Origin: Sipunculus nudus | Lineage: Eukaryota > Annelida > Sipuncula > Golfingiida > Sipunculidae | Reading direction: 5' to 3' | Assembly (NCBI GenBank): GCA_026874595.1 | Contig: CM049308.1 | Coordinates: 19,755,867-19,819,866, forward strand | Length of the DNA stretch: 64,000 bases | In this document: in pieces, positions 1 through 11,830 of the stretch | Position numbering within the stretch: position 1 is the first letter of the stretch | Layout of the letters: every line of letters begins with the position of its first letter | Translations under genes and position numbers: made by a program | Notes under the pieces: model-generated | Seen by the model: the letters and a program-made list of their open reading frames with translations, nothing else | What the model was told of the DNA's origin: nothing | The model's database searches: none

Positions 1-164
1 GGAGGGAAATCAAATTTATAAACAAATACATTCATATAAACCTTTAATTGTCTGTGTTACACATTTCAAACATATAGAATACTATAGGCTAATTTGTAAA
101 GAAAACAGGTTTACATGTTTCATAGTAAACTCAGAAAAAGACCCTAAGTCCATAATTATAATTA

Positions 165-217
<53 letters not shown>

Positions 218-740
218 TCCAATATACGAATATTCTCTGAATAGCAGGAGAGGAGATGAGGAGATTACATGTCCCCTTCCCCTCCCCTGCTAAAAGAAGG
301 GGATGACGCCCTTGTTTGATAACATTGTTCTGGTTACTAGTGAATTAGGAAACTAAAGCGATTTATACAACCAGAGTTATATCCATAACTTCAACATGAT
401 ACCTGTAATACCCCGGTGTTAAAAAAATGACTGTCCCAGGAGCGATTTCCAGAAACCTTGGGGAATAATCCTATATTATTCGATAATCGTGCGGGGATGG
501 GACAGGAAAGTTCTACGTGGGCTGTGTTCAGGAAAAATAAATTTGTTGAGAGAGTCTGTGACAAGAGAACGTACATCAGAAAAGTTAGAAATGGTAATAA
601 CGCAACTTTGGATCACGTCAATAATCCTAAAATTAAATGTCTGACCCTTGACAAAACACATTCTTAACTGTATAAAATTTTCAAAGATTTCATATATTCT
701 ACTTTTCTATCCTGAAGTAAATATAGTTAGTTTCTTTGAA
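1..740. other. No gene recognised; AT-rich sequence with one AT tract
   Basis: Only an (AT)n tract at about 168-218 is clear. Short open frames of 60-70 codons overlap on both strands near 391-667. They show no recognisable motif and are what chance would give in such DNA. The right edge abuts repeat block P1. Confidence 0.5.
168..218. repeat. (AT)n microsatellite
   Basis: Nearly pure TA dinucleotides with one TTT interruption, read directly from the sequence. Confidence 0.95.
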
Positions 741-1399
741 CCTTTAGATCTGTGTCCCGTAGGTTAGAGCTTTAGATATTATCTCCATTACACTGCCAAA
801 TCACGTATTCTTTTCCTTTTATCGGATCCAGTCAATCGTATAGGACAACGACCTGTTACTTAAACGAAAGGAAGTTTATAAAGCCTCCCTTCGACGGCAA
901 AATAAGCTGATGAATTTGAATTGCTACCATGCAGAAAAAAATATAATAAGAAGGAAGAAAGCGTTTAGTCCGCGAGTTATTATCATTCACCAGGTAAGGT
1001 CACAAAAAAAATCTCCTCTCGAGGCAAAATTAAATTTTGCTTATTTGTAGACAGGGTTCCAAAAATTTTGCGACTATTGTTGGTGATAATGAACACTACA
1101 AAATAAATCTATTTTCAATGATTGGTTTTAGAATGACGATTGACATTATTGATGAATTTAATTTAAAAGATTAATACAAGTGCAACAATTAGCAACATTA
1201 TTAGTGTGTTTTTGGTGGTTAATCACCAAAAGTATTTGATCTGTAAAGTGTACAGGAGAGGGGAATCGGTAGAACAATTTCCGTTTTGGTGTAGCTCATG
1301 CCGGGTGTGAGCTCGCGAAACTTAGTGGAAGTATCAAGAATGGCCTTGTTGACATAACGGATGCTATCATTAGCTGAACTATTAGTGTTCCCAGGCTAG
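741..1399 (+). repeat. Diverged repeat block P, copy 1
   Basis: This stretch aligns by eye in the same orientation with 10935-11660 and in part with 28905-29400. Shared landmarks in order are an AGATCTGTG-type start, a CTCCATTACA-like word, an AAATTTTGC word near 1030, GTGATGAACA-like near 1083, CAATTAGCAACAT near 1188 and ATTAGCTRA near 1370. No open frame is conserved between copies, so it is a non-coding duplicated block or an unrecognised old mobile element. LTR-1 is inserted at its right end. Confidence 0.6.
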
Positions 1400-1681
1400 T
1401 GTTACAGGTGCTCTTTTTATTATGTGACACGGGCGTAACTCCTGTTGTGGCATTCGTGTCTGGCCGCGTATAACATTCTTTGTTTAATCCGTACTGGTTG
1501 AACTCTTGTTGTCATGTTAGCCTTGGGTTTTCACGCCTGGCCGAGGTCACGTGATGAGCCTGGTATGTAGAGATACACAGCGCTGTTTTTCTGGAGAATT
1601 CCTGATACGCGTGTTTACTGTGTTGTGCAAGATCTTATAGACTGTTCGAGAAGTGGAAAATTCTCGGCTTGAGGTGTGAGG

Positions 1682-1689
1682 TATATAAA
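1682..1689 (+). promoter_or_regulatory. TATA box of LTR-1
   Basis: TATATAAA lies about 280 bp into the LTR. The same position is occupied by TATATAAA on the minus strand of LTR-2 and by TATATATA in LTR-4, each followed by a G-rich start that includes GGCTGTGTTTT or a close variant. Transcription would begin about 30 bp downstream. Confidence 0.7.
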
Positions 1690-2040
1690 GCGGCTGTGTT
1701 TTAGAACGGGAGGGCAGAGAGAGCAGCAGAGCAGATTCCAGCGGGCGCAGAACCGTGTGTCAGTTTCTAGGACCTTATCCGACGAATGCGGCAATTATAG
1801 ATTTTCAAAGACTCTTCCTGGATTTTATGCATTAAGACTTCAGTTTACTTTCTGAATTGTTGCAAGAGCTTTACACTGAACTGTCATTCTCCGAGAGTAT
1901 ATATTTAAAGAAGTTATCGTTGTGATGGTGTTGGTATCCAGGTACTGTGCACATTATTTTCTGTGTGATTGTATTGACTTGTTGTTATACCACTGTATAA
2001 TTGTATTGATTTAGTGTATTGCATTGTTAGGGTTGTTAAG

Positions 2041-2046
2041 AATAAA
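2041..2046 (+). terminator. Polyadenylation signal of LTR-1
   Basis: AATAAA occurs about 350 bp downstream of the TATA box and is conserved at the equivalent place in all four LTR copies. It would mark the end of the R region. Confidence 0.65.
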
Positions 2047-2207
2047 TTATAGTTATTTGTTAACAAAAAACCACTGACTTCTTTATTCATCCCCCTAGAC
2101 ATTTCACGCTACCGAGTGTTACAGAATCTGATTTTTTTTATCTCCATTACAAAATTTGTGTTCATCACGCATACGTGATCTGTTTATATTAGGTTCCATA
2201 ACACTAG

Positions 2208-2999
2208 TACTGATCTGAATATAACATATCTTTTTTAAAGCTCAAGAGGTCCTTTTCAGTTCATTAAACTTCAGGGCCTGCGATCAGAGATTTATTTTTC
2301 TTTCACCAGTTGTCTTTGATATGGTCTTGTCAGCGAATTTAAGATTCCACAGTGCTGTCATTTTAAAGTGGCAGATTTCGTTTGTCTCTTGGTTGATCAC
2401 TCAAATATCTGACATAATAGTCATAGGTCATGAAATCAACAACCGAAACACGAACTAGCCATGGGGGCGATAATGAGAGAATTTCACAAATCTCTAGGGT
2501 GACAATTCAAATGGGAAGTGACAAAGCCCATACCCCCCTAAAAAATAGGACACTTGCTTTAAATATGCGGACAACTCTCGCTTCCCTTTAAGACAAATAA
2601 CACAAAATCCCTCTATAACTATATTATTCATAATCTTAATTTCATTTAACATTCAAAACAGGGGCTAACAATTGTAGTGATTCAATGAGGTAACTGACAT
2701 GTATTATCCTGAACCCTTTCAATACGAGATGCATAAATCAAATCGTATCGAGGAAAATATGACGAAACTATAAACTGAATGACAGAATTATCTTGAAATG
2801 TAAAGAAAATAATTTTATTCCATAAAAAGTGAGGATACATGCTCCCCCCTACCCCCACCCCAAAAGCCATGCCCATGAAAGCCAATTAACCTAATCAGTT
2901 ATAATGGACGCACCTTTTAAGTATAGCACGAGATATAACAGAACCCGAACCAGCACTGTCACCTGTAAGTTCTCCATCACAAAATATTCTGTTTGATAA
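2208..2999. other. No gene recognised
   Basis: The first 130 bp after the LTR may continue block P: GGTCTTGTCAGCGAA near 2322 resembles GATCTTGTCAACGAA near 11754. The rest holds nothing I can identify. Confidence 0.4.
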
Positions 3000-3175
3000 C
3001 AGAAGCGGATCCAGGGGGATTCAGGGGGTACGGATCCTTTTTTAAGGGTTTCAGACCATTTTTTGGGGCCTGGACCCCCATTTTTCGGGACCTTGGGGAC
3101 CCCCATTTTTCGGGACTTAAGGGTTTTTTTTTCATTAGTCCTCTTTTTCCTATATCCTGGATCCGCCTCTGGATA
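3000..3175. mobile_element. Short inverted-repeat element with GGATCC ends
   Basis: The segment starts AGAAGCGGATCCAG and ends CTGGATCCGCCTCTG, which are near-perfect reverse complements. The interior is G/C-rich with a doubled CCCATTTTTCGGGAC phrase. This is the layout of a small non-autonomous DNA transposon (MITE). No clear target duplication is visible. Open frames on both strands come from its unusual composition and are not genes. Confidence 0.6.
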
Positions 3176-4439
3176 TTGTTATTCTGCCCGTTCATAGGAT
3201 AAAACGTAAACCCCTAAAAGAGCAGTTCATTTTGCAAAGGAGGTAATGTTACCATTACTGTTTGTATGACTGTTTGTTTGTTTGTACTTTGTTTGCATGC
3301 AGAATTACCAGAATTACGCATCAAAATATATAACCATATTTACCAATCATTTTGGAAGAATATGGGCTTCTTCAAGTTCGTTCCAGTACCGGAGAAAGCA
3401 GTGTTGATTTGCTTTCGCGGAGGTATGCGCTTCACTTAGTGTAATTCTAGATTTGACTAAGAAATGATCCTATGATTCCTTTTACTTGTCTTGATGAAAT
3501 CATCGATTTTTAAATCGAAATCACAAACACCAGGAAGCTGGTCCACTAGAAATATGACAAATGTGCCCACTTTACATTTGTTTTTTGCTAGATTTGTTTT
3601 TGAATTATCAGCATATCATGTTTGGCACATATGTGTCAGTGTTTTTTTATACTGTGTATGGTATGAATGTAAAATGATAAAGTTTCATGTCTTGTTCATT
3701 TTTTATTCTCAAAAACAGTGAAATGAATCTATACTTGAGATCTGTTGTTGCTTTGTAGGTCAAGCATTACCTGTGCTGGAAGCATGGCCAATACTGTCCA
3801 GTAGCTGATTACAAAATCATCAGTGCCTGACATTATTACAGCACCTGCTTAGAAACAGATTTTAAGGGCTAAGTTCATTAAGGACTACATCTGGGGATTT
3901 TTAAGGTAATATTAAAGTTGAACTACCGTAACAAGGGCTTCCACTTGGTTTTTCTGTTTTAATTTTCTTTTTCAAAAAATTACCTTGACGTCTCCCCTTA
4001 CATTTTTTTCCATACACAAGCTAATGCAAATATATCTGTTTTCAAATGGTTAAATCCCTGCATTTCACATGATTTTTTCAAGAAATATGCGATAATATGC
4101 AGTTACCACATTGTATATTCAGACCATGGCTCTTATTGACAGTTTGACCAGTTAAATACTTTCAGGGTGTATTTCAGGTCTGTCCAGGATATATTTTCAC
4201 TAAGGATTTACTTACACATTGGATTACATTGCGGAAGTCCATGGATGAAGACCCGCATTCCCAAGAGGGCCTTCCAACTTCTAGTCCTTTAGTTTGAGAC
4301 TAGACGTTTAGATAACTAGGGACAAATGATGCTCGACGCTCAGCTGAATTTGTGTATAAGGATATGTTTATGGGCTTTTTCTCAAAATATGGGTTCTGTG
4401 ATCAGTTTGAAGCAAACTGTCTACCTAACCTGTAGTTAT
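3176..4439. other. No gene recognised; contains a segment shared with 15106-15200
   Basis: Positions 3411-3520 (GCGGAGGTATGCGC, then GATTTGA and TTACTTGTCTT) match 15106-15200 in the same order. The rest is AT-rich single-copy-looking DNA. Confidence 0.4.
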
Positions 4440-5045
4440 AATCCATAAATTAATTTCTGACTGAATGGGTCCTATGAACTTGACCTTTGACCTAGTGCCA
4501 AAGCTCAAAAAGAAACTTCCCCCATTGGCAGGTGCACCACAACTGATCCACAATCTTTCTAAGTAGTGGGTCCTGTTTCCTTTACCTTTGATCTTATGAC
4601 CCCGGAGTTCTTACTTTTGTTGTTGGCCATATATAAGTCAAGTTTGAAACTAATATTTTAATCCAAATTGGTGTTATCATCTAGAAACTAATATGTGGAT
4701 AGATGACCCAGTGACCTATACCTTTGAACGTGTTGCCTAAAATATCCATAAGTTTCTTGCACTATTTGCAGGTGAGCAATATCAGGAAGATTGCTGGTTT
4801 TGGATGAAAAGTTTAGCTTAAAAAAGTTCATATTTTTTGTAAAAATGGGTCCTTTGGCCTCATGAACCCAAAATAGAGTTCTCGTGTGAGAGGTGGGCCA
4901 TATATTATTTTTCATCGTTATGTCAATCCAAACTGTTATCATTAGGGAACAAATTTGACGGACACAGAAAAACGAACAGACAATCATACGGACGGACAGG
5001 GTGATTAATATAGTGCATCCGCCTATCAAGCGGGGCTCTAATAAA
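4440..5045 (+). repeat. Bivalve-type dispersed repeat with GGAC-rich tail and hairpin end
   Basis: Phrases such as TGACCTTTGACCTAGTG (about 4487) and GTGACCTATACCTTTGA (about 4710) recur every 100-200 bp. The right end has GACGGAC / GGACGGACAGG followed by a GC hairpin (CCGCCTATCAAGCGGGG) and GCTCTAATAA. I recognise this arrangement from many bivalve genomic sequences (memory, not a search). No frame is conserved. The open frame on the minus strand at 4688-5029 is incidental. Confidence 0.65.
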
Positions 5046-5439
5046 CATACAAGGTTTCAAGACACAGATGAAACTACAGCTGCGAATCTGATAGTATCAA
5101 CATAATTTGGCACTCTCAAATTAAAAAAAAAATTATCAAAAATAGAAAAAAGTATTGGTGGAGCCACCAGTCTTAAAGAACTGAAGAAACCAATCATAAT
5201 CAATAGGCACACTGGGTTTCAGGACACTAGATGAAACGACAGCTGGGAAACTGAGATAACTAATTTGATGGTCTCATTAACAGAAAAAAAAATTGTAAAA
5301 ATTAGAAAATTCAGACGGCGCCACCATTTTATGGGAATTGACAAAACTAGTCATGCTCAATATTCAAGGCAAGATTCATGGCAATCTATGCATTAATTAT
5401 CAAGAAACTGGTGGTTTAGTGTCACTTTGTTCTGGAGGG
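5046..5439. other. No gene recognised
   Basis: Two loosely similar phrases (TTTCARGACACWRGATGAAAC near 5054 and 5216) suggest an old local duplication of about 160 bp. Nothing else seen. Confidence 0.35.
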
Positions 5440-5690
5440 GGGAGGGGGGAGGGGTACTTCCGAGCCCCATAGCTCGGAGGATATAGGTCATATAAACCTA
5501 ATTTTAGGTTTCCAAGGAGATAATTTTTATTAACCTACCTGGATTTTCAGTTATAAGATTCTAGGATAAGCGGTAATGATTTGTACCCTACTAACGGACG
5601 CCCGAATGGCCGGACGCCGGACGGACGACAGACCAAGCAGCATTCCTATACCTGAGTTGACTTTCAGTCAGCTAAGCTAAAAACGACTTT
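5440..5690 (+). repeat. Bivalve-type repeat ending in GACGGACGACAGAC...GCTAAAAA
   Basis: The right end runs CGGACGCCGGACGGACGAC, then a CTGAGTTGAC...GTCAGCTAAGCTAAAAA tail. The same tail type ends the repeat at 61015-61515. It is a common mollusc dispersed repeat to my knowledge. The left edge is uncertain. Confidence 0.55.
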
Positions 5691-6385
5691 TTTTTCAAAA
5701 CGAATATTTACCACGTGTATGAAGAACACGCAGGATTACATTTAGTCACGATATTTGTTGCATGACTTTCCTCTAGTGCCGTTTTATGCCCAGAAAGGTA
5801 AGCCTGACGATCCGACTCCGAATGCTATCATGTTTCAACACGGACTGAAAGAAATGTTTATAAACAAAATTAAGCCGTCTCCGTTTGCATATACTAAAAT
5901 AAATGTAATTCACGTATTATATTCACGAGTAACAAATACAGAAAGTGCAAACAGCAATCCTTTTAATAGTCCGATCAATAAAAGGGGGTATATAGATAAC
6001 ACCTGCGATACATTATTCTTCATTATACATTATGAAGTCTAGAGTAATTAAACCCAAGCTTGCATTCGAGCCACTATAATCAATTTAAGACTCCAGACTT
6101 AGCCCTGCTAAGGCTTTAATATTTACGTTTGCTTCTAAAATAAGTTAAATAAAACGTGATTCCATATACCGATAGAGGTAACTCAGTGCCAGCTCTTGTC
6201 GGTCAGAGAGCCGTAATTTAGTTATATAATTTGTCGCGAGATGTTCTAAACTTTGCGACACAGCTAAGTAAGCTGTTTTAACCATTGCATCGACTAGGGC
6301 GGTCTACTCCAGACACTATGCATTAGACAAACAAGTGTCATGTTGGTTATTGCAGTATATTTATTGTAGTGCTTGTTGGCTTCAC
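5691..6385. other. No gene recognised
   Basis: A 95-codon open frame (5755-6042, + strand) has no recognisable domain, no signal peptide and no homologue in the other duplicated blocks. I do not call it a gene. Positions 6330-6385 resemble the left flanks of the other foldback elements. Confidence 0.4.
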
Positions 6386-6585
6386 TAGCGCCTCTCATTA
6401 TAACAAAGGTCCCCCGGGTTTACAGTAGCCGTCTGAAAGATGCTTTTAGGTGACGGACTGGACTCACCGGCGAAGTCCCTGTCGTCTGCTAAAAGTGACA
6501 TACAATTTATCAGGAACTAAAGTGTCGTCTGTCTCAAGGACGCTCATTCAGATATAGTATATCGGAGATACGCCTAGAAGGAAAG
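6386..6585 (+). repeat. Foldback-family arm F1 (single left arm)
   Basis: Starts CACTAGCGCCTCTCATTATA and includes CTGAAAGATGCTTTTAGGTG, GTGACATACAA, GTCTGTCTCAAGGACG and ACGCCTAGAAGG. It matches the left arms at 16468 and 31122 and the reverse complements of the right arms at 16978-17155 and 31752-31908. No opposite arm is found within the next 1.5 kb, so this copy looks truncated. Confidence 0.65.
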
Positions 6586-9205
6586 AAACGATTTGGATTT
6601 CTTTACAGAGTGGGTTATCTCCTCAGTCTCGCAATATGTTATATTATGTTATATTATACTTTATTATATTATATTTCACTATTTTATTTTATATCATAAT
6701 ACATATATATATACTCCAGTTCCTAGACAGATCTTTCTCATTTATCCGAAATTAAAACATACACTTTTTAATATATTAGGCTTTCATTTACTAGTACAAT
6801 TCAAAAGAAAGCACCAAACAAAACAAACCAATAATTTAAAGGTCAACACTATTATAATAAAAGACGAAAATAAAATTTATTGAAGAATTCTATAAAATGC
6901 TTATTCTGGATGTCTCAGAGTGTACGCATACAAACTACGGGGGATCCTACCTTAACTTATCATTCATCCTTTGAAGAAATAAAATTGAGCGTACTAAGCA
7001 CATGTGCTTGTTACTTAAATGAAGGTACCAACATTGATGGTCGTTCATCGCAGTTTGTCTCAAATAGGGGTGTCAGTACAGGGGGGGGGGGGGGAGTGAG
7101 GGGCAGTAAGGGGGATGGCAATGTTATGATTCCCTCCCCATTCAAAGAATAAAATTTATGTATTATGCGAATAAAAAATATTTATAATTAGAAATAAAGA
7201 CTTTGGTTCCACTTATGAGTTTACTATGAAATATTATATATATGTATTGTTATATATTTGAAATGAGATTAACTATATAATTATATTTGAAATGTGTCAT
7301 ACAGACGTTAAAACGATATAAATAAAATATATGTGTGTGTGTGTTGGGGTGTCTGCGAGTGATCCGTCTTCCCACAAACCTCCCATTCGGAAGATAAATT
7401 GAGGCCACTGGTCACAAAGGAGGCCTTAACATGTCTGATTCGAACCTGTATAATCAAATATATGTGAGGCTTAGTCCTTGGAAGATAATATATTTTAATA
7501 TAATTATTTGAAATCTAATTAATTATTTTCTTTTTCAAATGAAAGTGTGACAAGTACATGTAAAAATCAAGTACCGAAAATTTGGAACAAGAGTGAAAGT
7601 ACAGGTTCATGTTCGTGACGGATGCATGATAACGGATGCCTGATATAGTGCTATCACACCACTAAAAACCGTCTCATACAATTAAAAGGTCTGGTAAATT
7701 TTCTTCTGATAGAGAGGTGTGGTCACACGGTTCGGCAGTTACATAACCTTAATCATTGCAGGACGGTTCTTTACTCATGAAATCCCAATCCCTAACTTTC
7801 TAGTGTTTCATCATATCTAGTAATTAGCCCTTTTTTCCTAACACAACCACATTTTCTGAGACACTGAACTTACCCTACAATGCACTTTAAATGCAGTTAA
7901 ATTTCCCTTAGCATTCAGAGCGTTATACCAAATTGTTTATTGATACTAAAACCGTGACCTTTAAGTCTGCTATTTCTTGATTTGTACGTGTATACACAAA
8001 TTTGTATTGACAAAACCTTGCTTCATTTTCCCCATTTTTTACAAGCAGAATATTCATAAGTTTTTCTATCAGTAAGTCAATAATAATAACATATGAATGT
8101 CAAAATCATAAAATAGATACCTATTATTTCAGGATTAACCCTACAAAAATTGGGCATGGACACTAATTATGTATAATGAATGTACAGTTGTCCTTGTATT
8201 TCCAAAGAGGGCTCCGAATTTTTAAATTAATCACTATTAGAGGGGTCTTATCACCTATCGGACCTTTATTTTATTTTAGGCTGAAAATGTAATACCTTGA
8301 AGCTGTTATAAAAATAGGTAAAAAAACGTGGATATCAACGTACATAGGCTGCTTGTTTTGTTTATATTATCAAAACAAATTCAACAAGGGCACCTGACGG
8401 CAAGTCAGTCAGATAAGCAAAAGCTTTCCTTAGATTACATGTTTTCCCGTATGTAAACATTGCTGTGTTTACAAACAAGTTGTTAATAAACAAGTTCATA
8501 AATCCTTCACGGAAGCGTAATAAAAACTTTGCATAACCGGAATTACCTTTAGATCATTAATATATACAGAGAGGAAGCAAGAAATCACATAAATTCTTTT
8601 TTAGAAGGAAAGTAAAGGAACACCATTAAGAGCTACTAACTTTGCTAACCAATTTTTCCCATAATTTTTTAAACGGCATTTCGTTTAAAACTTTTTGCAA
8701 CCTTTTGGTGCATATCAATCTGTGATTACATGAAATACAAACATTATCCTCTATAACTTGAGAAAAGGCTATTTCAGTATTCGTGGGTATCAAAAATTTT
8801 ATAAAAATTAATTAGAGCTATTGATCGATTAAGAAAATGTTAGCTAAAGATTTACTCGGCCATAAAAACAAAGTTGTATAATAGGGCCCTGTATATATAA
8901 CAGCCTTCCTCTGGTCAGAATTCTTCCTGTTCAAATCCTGGTTTTCACAATATATTTTCAAACACACACAGAGACACACGTATATATATAGCTATATATA
9001 ATAAATAAAAATTAATTCATTAAATAGAATAAAATGCACCAAGATATAAAATACATAATATAATATACAATGAGCAGTGACTGCTTGTTCATGGCGTTTT
9101 GGTCGAAGGTCTGCATGGTTAAGAATGATTTCTGGTCAGAGACCCTGATAAATTTATTCCTTTTTTTGAAAATGACTGAATCTAAGTATACCCTTTTCAT
9201 GCAAA
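6586..9205. other. No gene recognised; simple repeats only
   Basis: Contains a poly-G run (about 7081-7095), a short TG run (about 7332-7345) and a CA/AT mixture at 8960-9000. Open frames here are short and compositionally simple. A GTTCAAATCC word near 8933 resembles a tRNA B box but has no tRNA context. Confidence 0.45.
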
Positions 9206-9585
9206 AAACGTTTTCAAACCGATTTTGGCAAAGCGGTTTAGCCAAATCGGTTATGTGCGTTGACACGGGCATCTAGCACCAATGCATAAAGTGTATATTT
9301 CACATAAGGAACAATTAAAATAAAATGTAACAACATGCTGACACAATCATTCAAGCTTGCGCTGTGACTAAGTTGCTTGCTTGGCATCTGGATAAATACC
9401 ACTCTAGTGTGTTCCCGAGAAGCATTTTACAAAGCGATTAAAACGATCCGCATTCAAAACAGTTTAAAATCAACTACCGAGCTTGATCCATTAGGCATTG
9501 GCCAAAACGATGTGAAACGTTTTGAATTGCCGTGTGAACGTTCAAATGTGCATTCAATATGGTTTGAAACCGGTTTATGATAACA
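9206..9585. repeat. AACCG-rich inverted-repeat sequence, MITE-like
   Basis: Words built on AAACCG / CGGTTT cluster at 9215-9255 and 9560-9580. The reverse complement of 9270-9206 starts CCCGTGTCAACG and 9533 onward reads CCGTGTGAACG, so two related termini face each other. This suggests the ends of two adjacent small elements or one rearranged element. Confidence 0.3.
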
Positions 9586-10934
9586 TGTAGAAAAAATGAA
9601 AATAGGATTTACTGACTGAGACATCAAAACAAAAGAGAAAAAACAACAAAAGAAACACAAAAATACTTGATTACCCACAAAAAGCACCTAGTATCCAGAC
9701 GAGAAACAGAATAACTGGAGTATGCACAATAGTCTCAAATTGATGGATAATGGATTAACTAAAACTGAACATGCTAAGTATTTTAATATAATTATCAAAC
9801 AGCTGATGTCGTACTTATATATGTAAGCGTACTTTTTAATCACTAAAGAAATCACTTAGATTCTACATGTAAATGAGGTGATTTTGAAAATAATAAGTTT
9901 CTATTGAAAATAAAATTAAAAATTTCTGAGGGGGGGGGGGGGGAGGTTACAATTGATGCGTGCGGTGCCTGAGAACCTTACCTTTTATTTATTTTTTGGG
10001 GCCTTAAGGTCAGTATATAACATATTACACAACTGTTTGATTATTTACTTATGTGTACGTTATATTACTTCCTCAATCAACTAGGCATGCTTTAAATCAT
10101 TTATAACCGGATACAATGGAGAGGATTTATATTTTTCTTCTGCAGACGCAGGCATATTATGAAAAATATCAACCCTTGTATCCGTCAAACCTAAATTTAA
10201 AATAATTGTCCCAATTATCTGTACAATTTTATCAAAGTAATGAAGTTGCTCTTCGAATAATGATACGCTGGTCGTATTTTAAACCAAAATAATAATTTGT
10301 TTATCAAGGCAGCCACTTTGGTAAACAGCATCTCTTGTCAAGCATACCGAATTCGAAATAGCTCAACACACAGCGAGGTATCTTCATCTTTCAATTAAAA
10401 GTCTACAGTGACCCGCCCAGAGAGGCAAATAAATTTTAATCGATAGATTTCTTTATTTCTGAAGAAACCCATCACGGGCAAAATATATTCCGGAGCAAAC
10501 CCTCTCTTTTTATTGACTGCATTTTTGCCACGGATTTCATGGTAGAAAGCCTTGTCCTAAAAACCACAGAATTCCAAAAATATATGCAATATCCATAAAG
10601 ATCGGTTATCAACAAAAAATCTCCTGAAATTATAATAAAATCCTTTGAGGCTCTAATTTCTGTATAGCTCCTAGGTTGCACGTCACAGACATAGTGTAAA
10701 ATTCCACCCGAAAATGGTATGTCAGGAAAGGAGGATTATAAACTTATGGTAAATTTTGTTGATATAAGGATATTGCCGCCTTTGTCATGTTTATAAGAGA
10801 ACATGCTCGTATTTTGAGGAAAACTGCGAGTGTTTGTCACAAGTGTGACAGATTCCGGAACATGGTATGGAATAAATCTAGTATCTAAATTCATCTGATA
10901 TAAGGTATCCCCCAATAAATCAGGTGGTATTTTT
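9586..10934. other. No gene recognised; left part of block P2
   Basis: A poly-G run sits at 9930-9943. Positions 10005-10060 (AAGGTCAGTATATAACATAT, ACTGTTTGATTATTTA) match 28683-28740, so the duplicated block P probably begins by 10.0 kb. No coding signal. Confidence 0.4.
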
Positions 10935-11830
10935 GAGATCCTTAGTTCTGTATCCCAAGGATCACAGACCTTTAGATTATTATCCCCATTACGGTGCCAG
11001 AGCACGTGTAATTTTTATATTTCAGACCATGTCAACCGTGCATTAGGTCTCGCCCTCATGCTTGAATTGGAGATTTAAAGGTTACATGAATCACTGAACG
11101 ATAACGAAGAAGATAAAAAAAGAAGAGACGAATAAAAATAAGAAAAGAGAACGTTGACTGCAAAAGACCTTCTTTCAGTGAGGCTTCACCAAAAAAAGAA
11201 AGAAATTCAACCCAGATGGGACCAAAATGGTACGGGCAGACGGTTATGTTAAACAATCAGTCGAGAATAATAAATTTTGCCTATTTCCATGAGGGGTACG
11301 GCAATGTGCGATTATTTTTTTAATAGTGGTGATGAACATCATAAAATTTAATTCATTTTCAAGTATACATTTTAAATGAAAATGTAACATTATAATGACA
11401 TGTTACAATTTCTTAGAAGGCAATTAGCAACATATTTACGGAGTATTTTTTAGTAATTAACCAATGTGAAAGTAATTTGATCCGTGCAAAAAAGAGGAAC
11501 GGCGGTTCGGTAGATCAATTTTAGTTTTTGTGGCCTAAACCTAGCGTATGATTTTTAGTGTACGTCTGAAAAACGGATGGTAGATCTAAAAGTTGCTATT
11601 ATTAGCTAATAAAGGTATATTATACCCAGAGTGGTAGTGAATCAATTACACCTTGTTTAATGCCCAGGTCTTGCGTTTTCGTCTTCCCATTAAACTGCGG
11701 GATCTTTGAACCGATATATATTATTCCTTCCGCAATAGGCTGACTTTACAGTGATCTTGTCAACGAAACAAAGATCAATGGCCCCATTGGTCTCAGAGTT
11801 GGAGGCCCTCATGAATTTCGGTTGTTCCTT
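10935..11830 (+). repeat. Diverged repeat block P, copy 2
   Basis: The most complete copy of block P. It aligns with 741-1399 and 28905-29400 (GATCACAGACCTTTAGATTA, CTCATGCTTGAATTGGAG, GAGAACGTTGACTG, AACAATCAGTCGAGAA) and its right part (11570-11820: ATTAGCTAAT, TTTAATGCCCAGGTCTTGCG, TTTGAACCG) matches 28265-28510. No reading frame is shared between copies. Confidence 0.65.

Larger units (their letters stand above)
1400..2203 (+). mobile_element. Solo LTR of a retrotransposon, copy 1
   Basis: An 804-bp long terminal repeat beginning TGTTACAGG and ending CATAACA, so it has the TG...CA ends of LTRs. It is flanked on both sides by the 4-bp target duplication CTAG (1396-1399 and 2204-2207). Inside, a TATATAAA box (1682-1689) and an AATAAA signal (2041-2046) come in the order expected for U3-R-U5. 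Three other copies lie in this window at 43547-44326, 52042-52910 and 58485-59357. No primer-binding site, gag or pol follows, so it is a solo LTR, presumably left by recombination between two LTRs. A 4-bp duplication fits a Ty3/Gypsy-type integrase, but the superfamily is inferred only. Confidence 0.9.

Noticed and set aside
4688-5029. 113-codon minus-strand frame
   Set aside because: Lies wholly within a dispersed bivalve-type repeat.
5755-6042. 95-codon frame as a small gene
   Set aside because: No recognisable domain, transmembrane segment or conservation in the paralogous blocks; length is within chance.
8925-8945. tRNA B box (GTTCAAATCC)
   Set aside because: No pairing T stem, no A box at the right distance.
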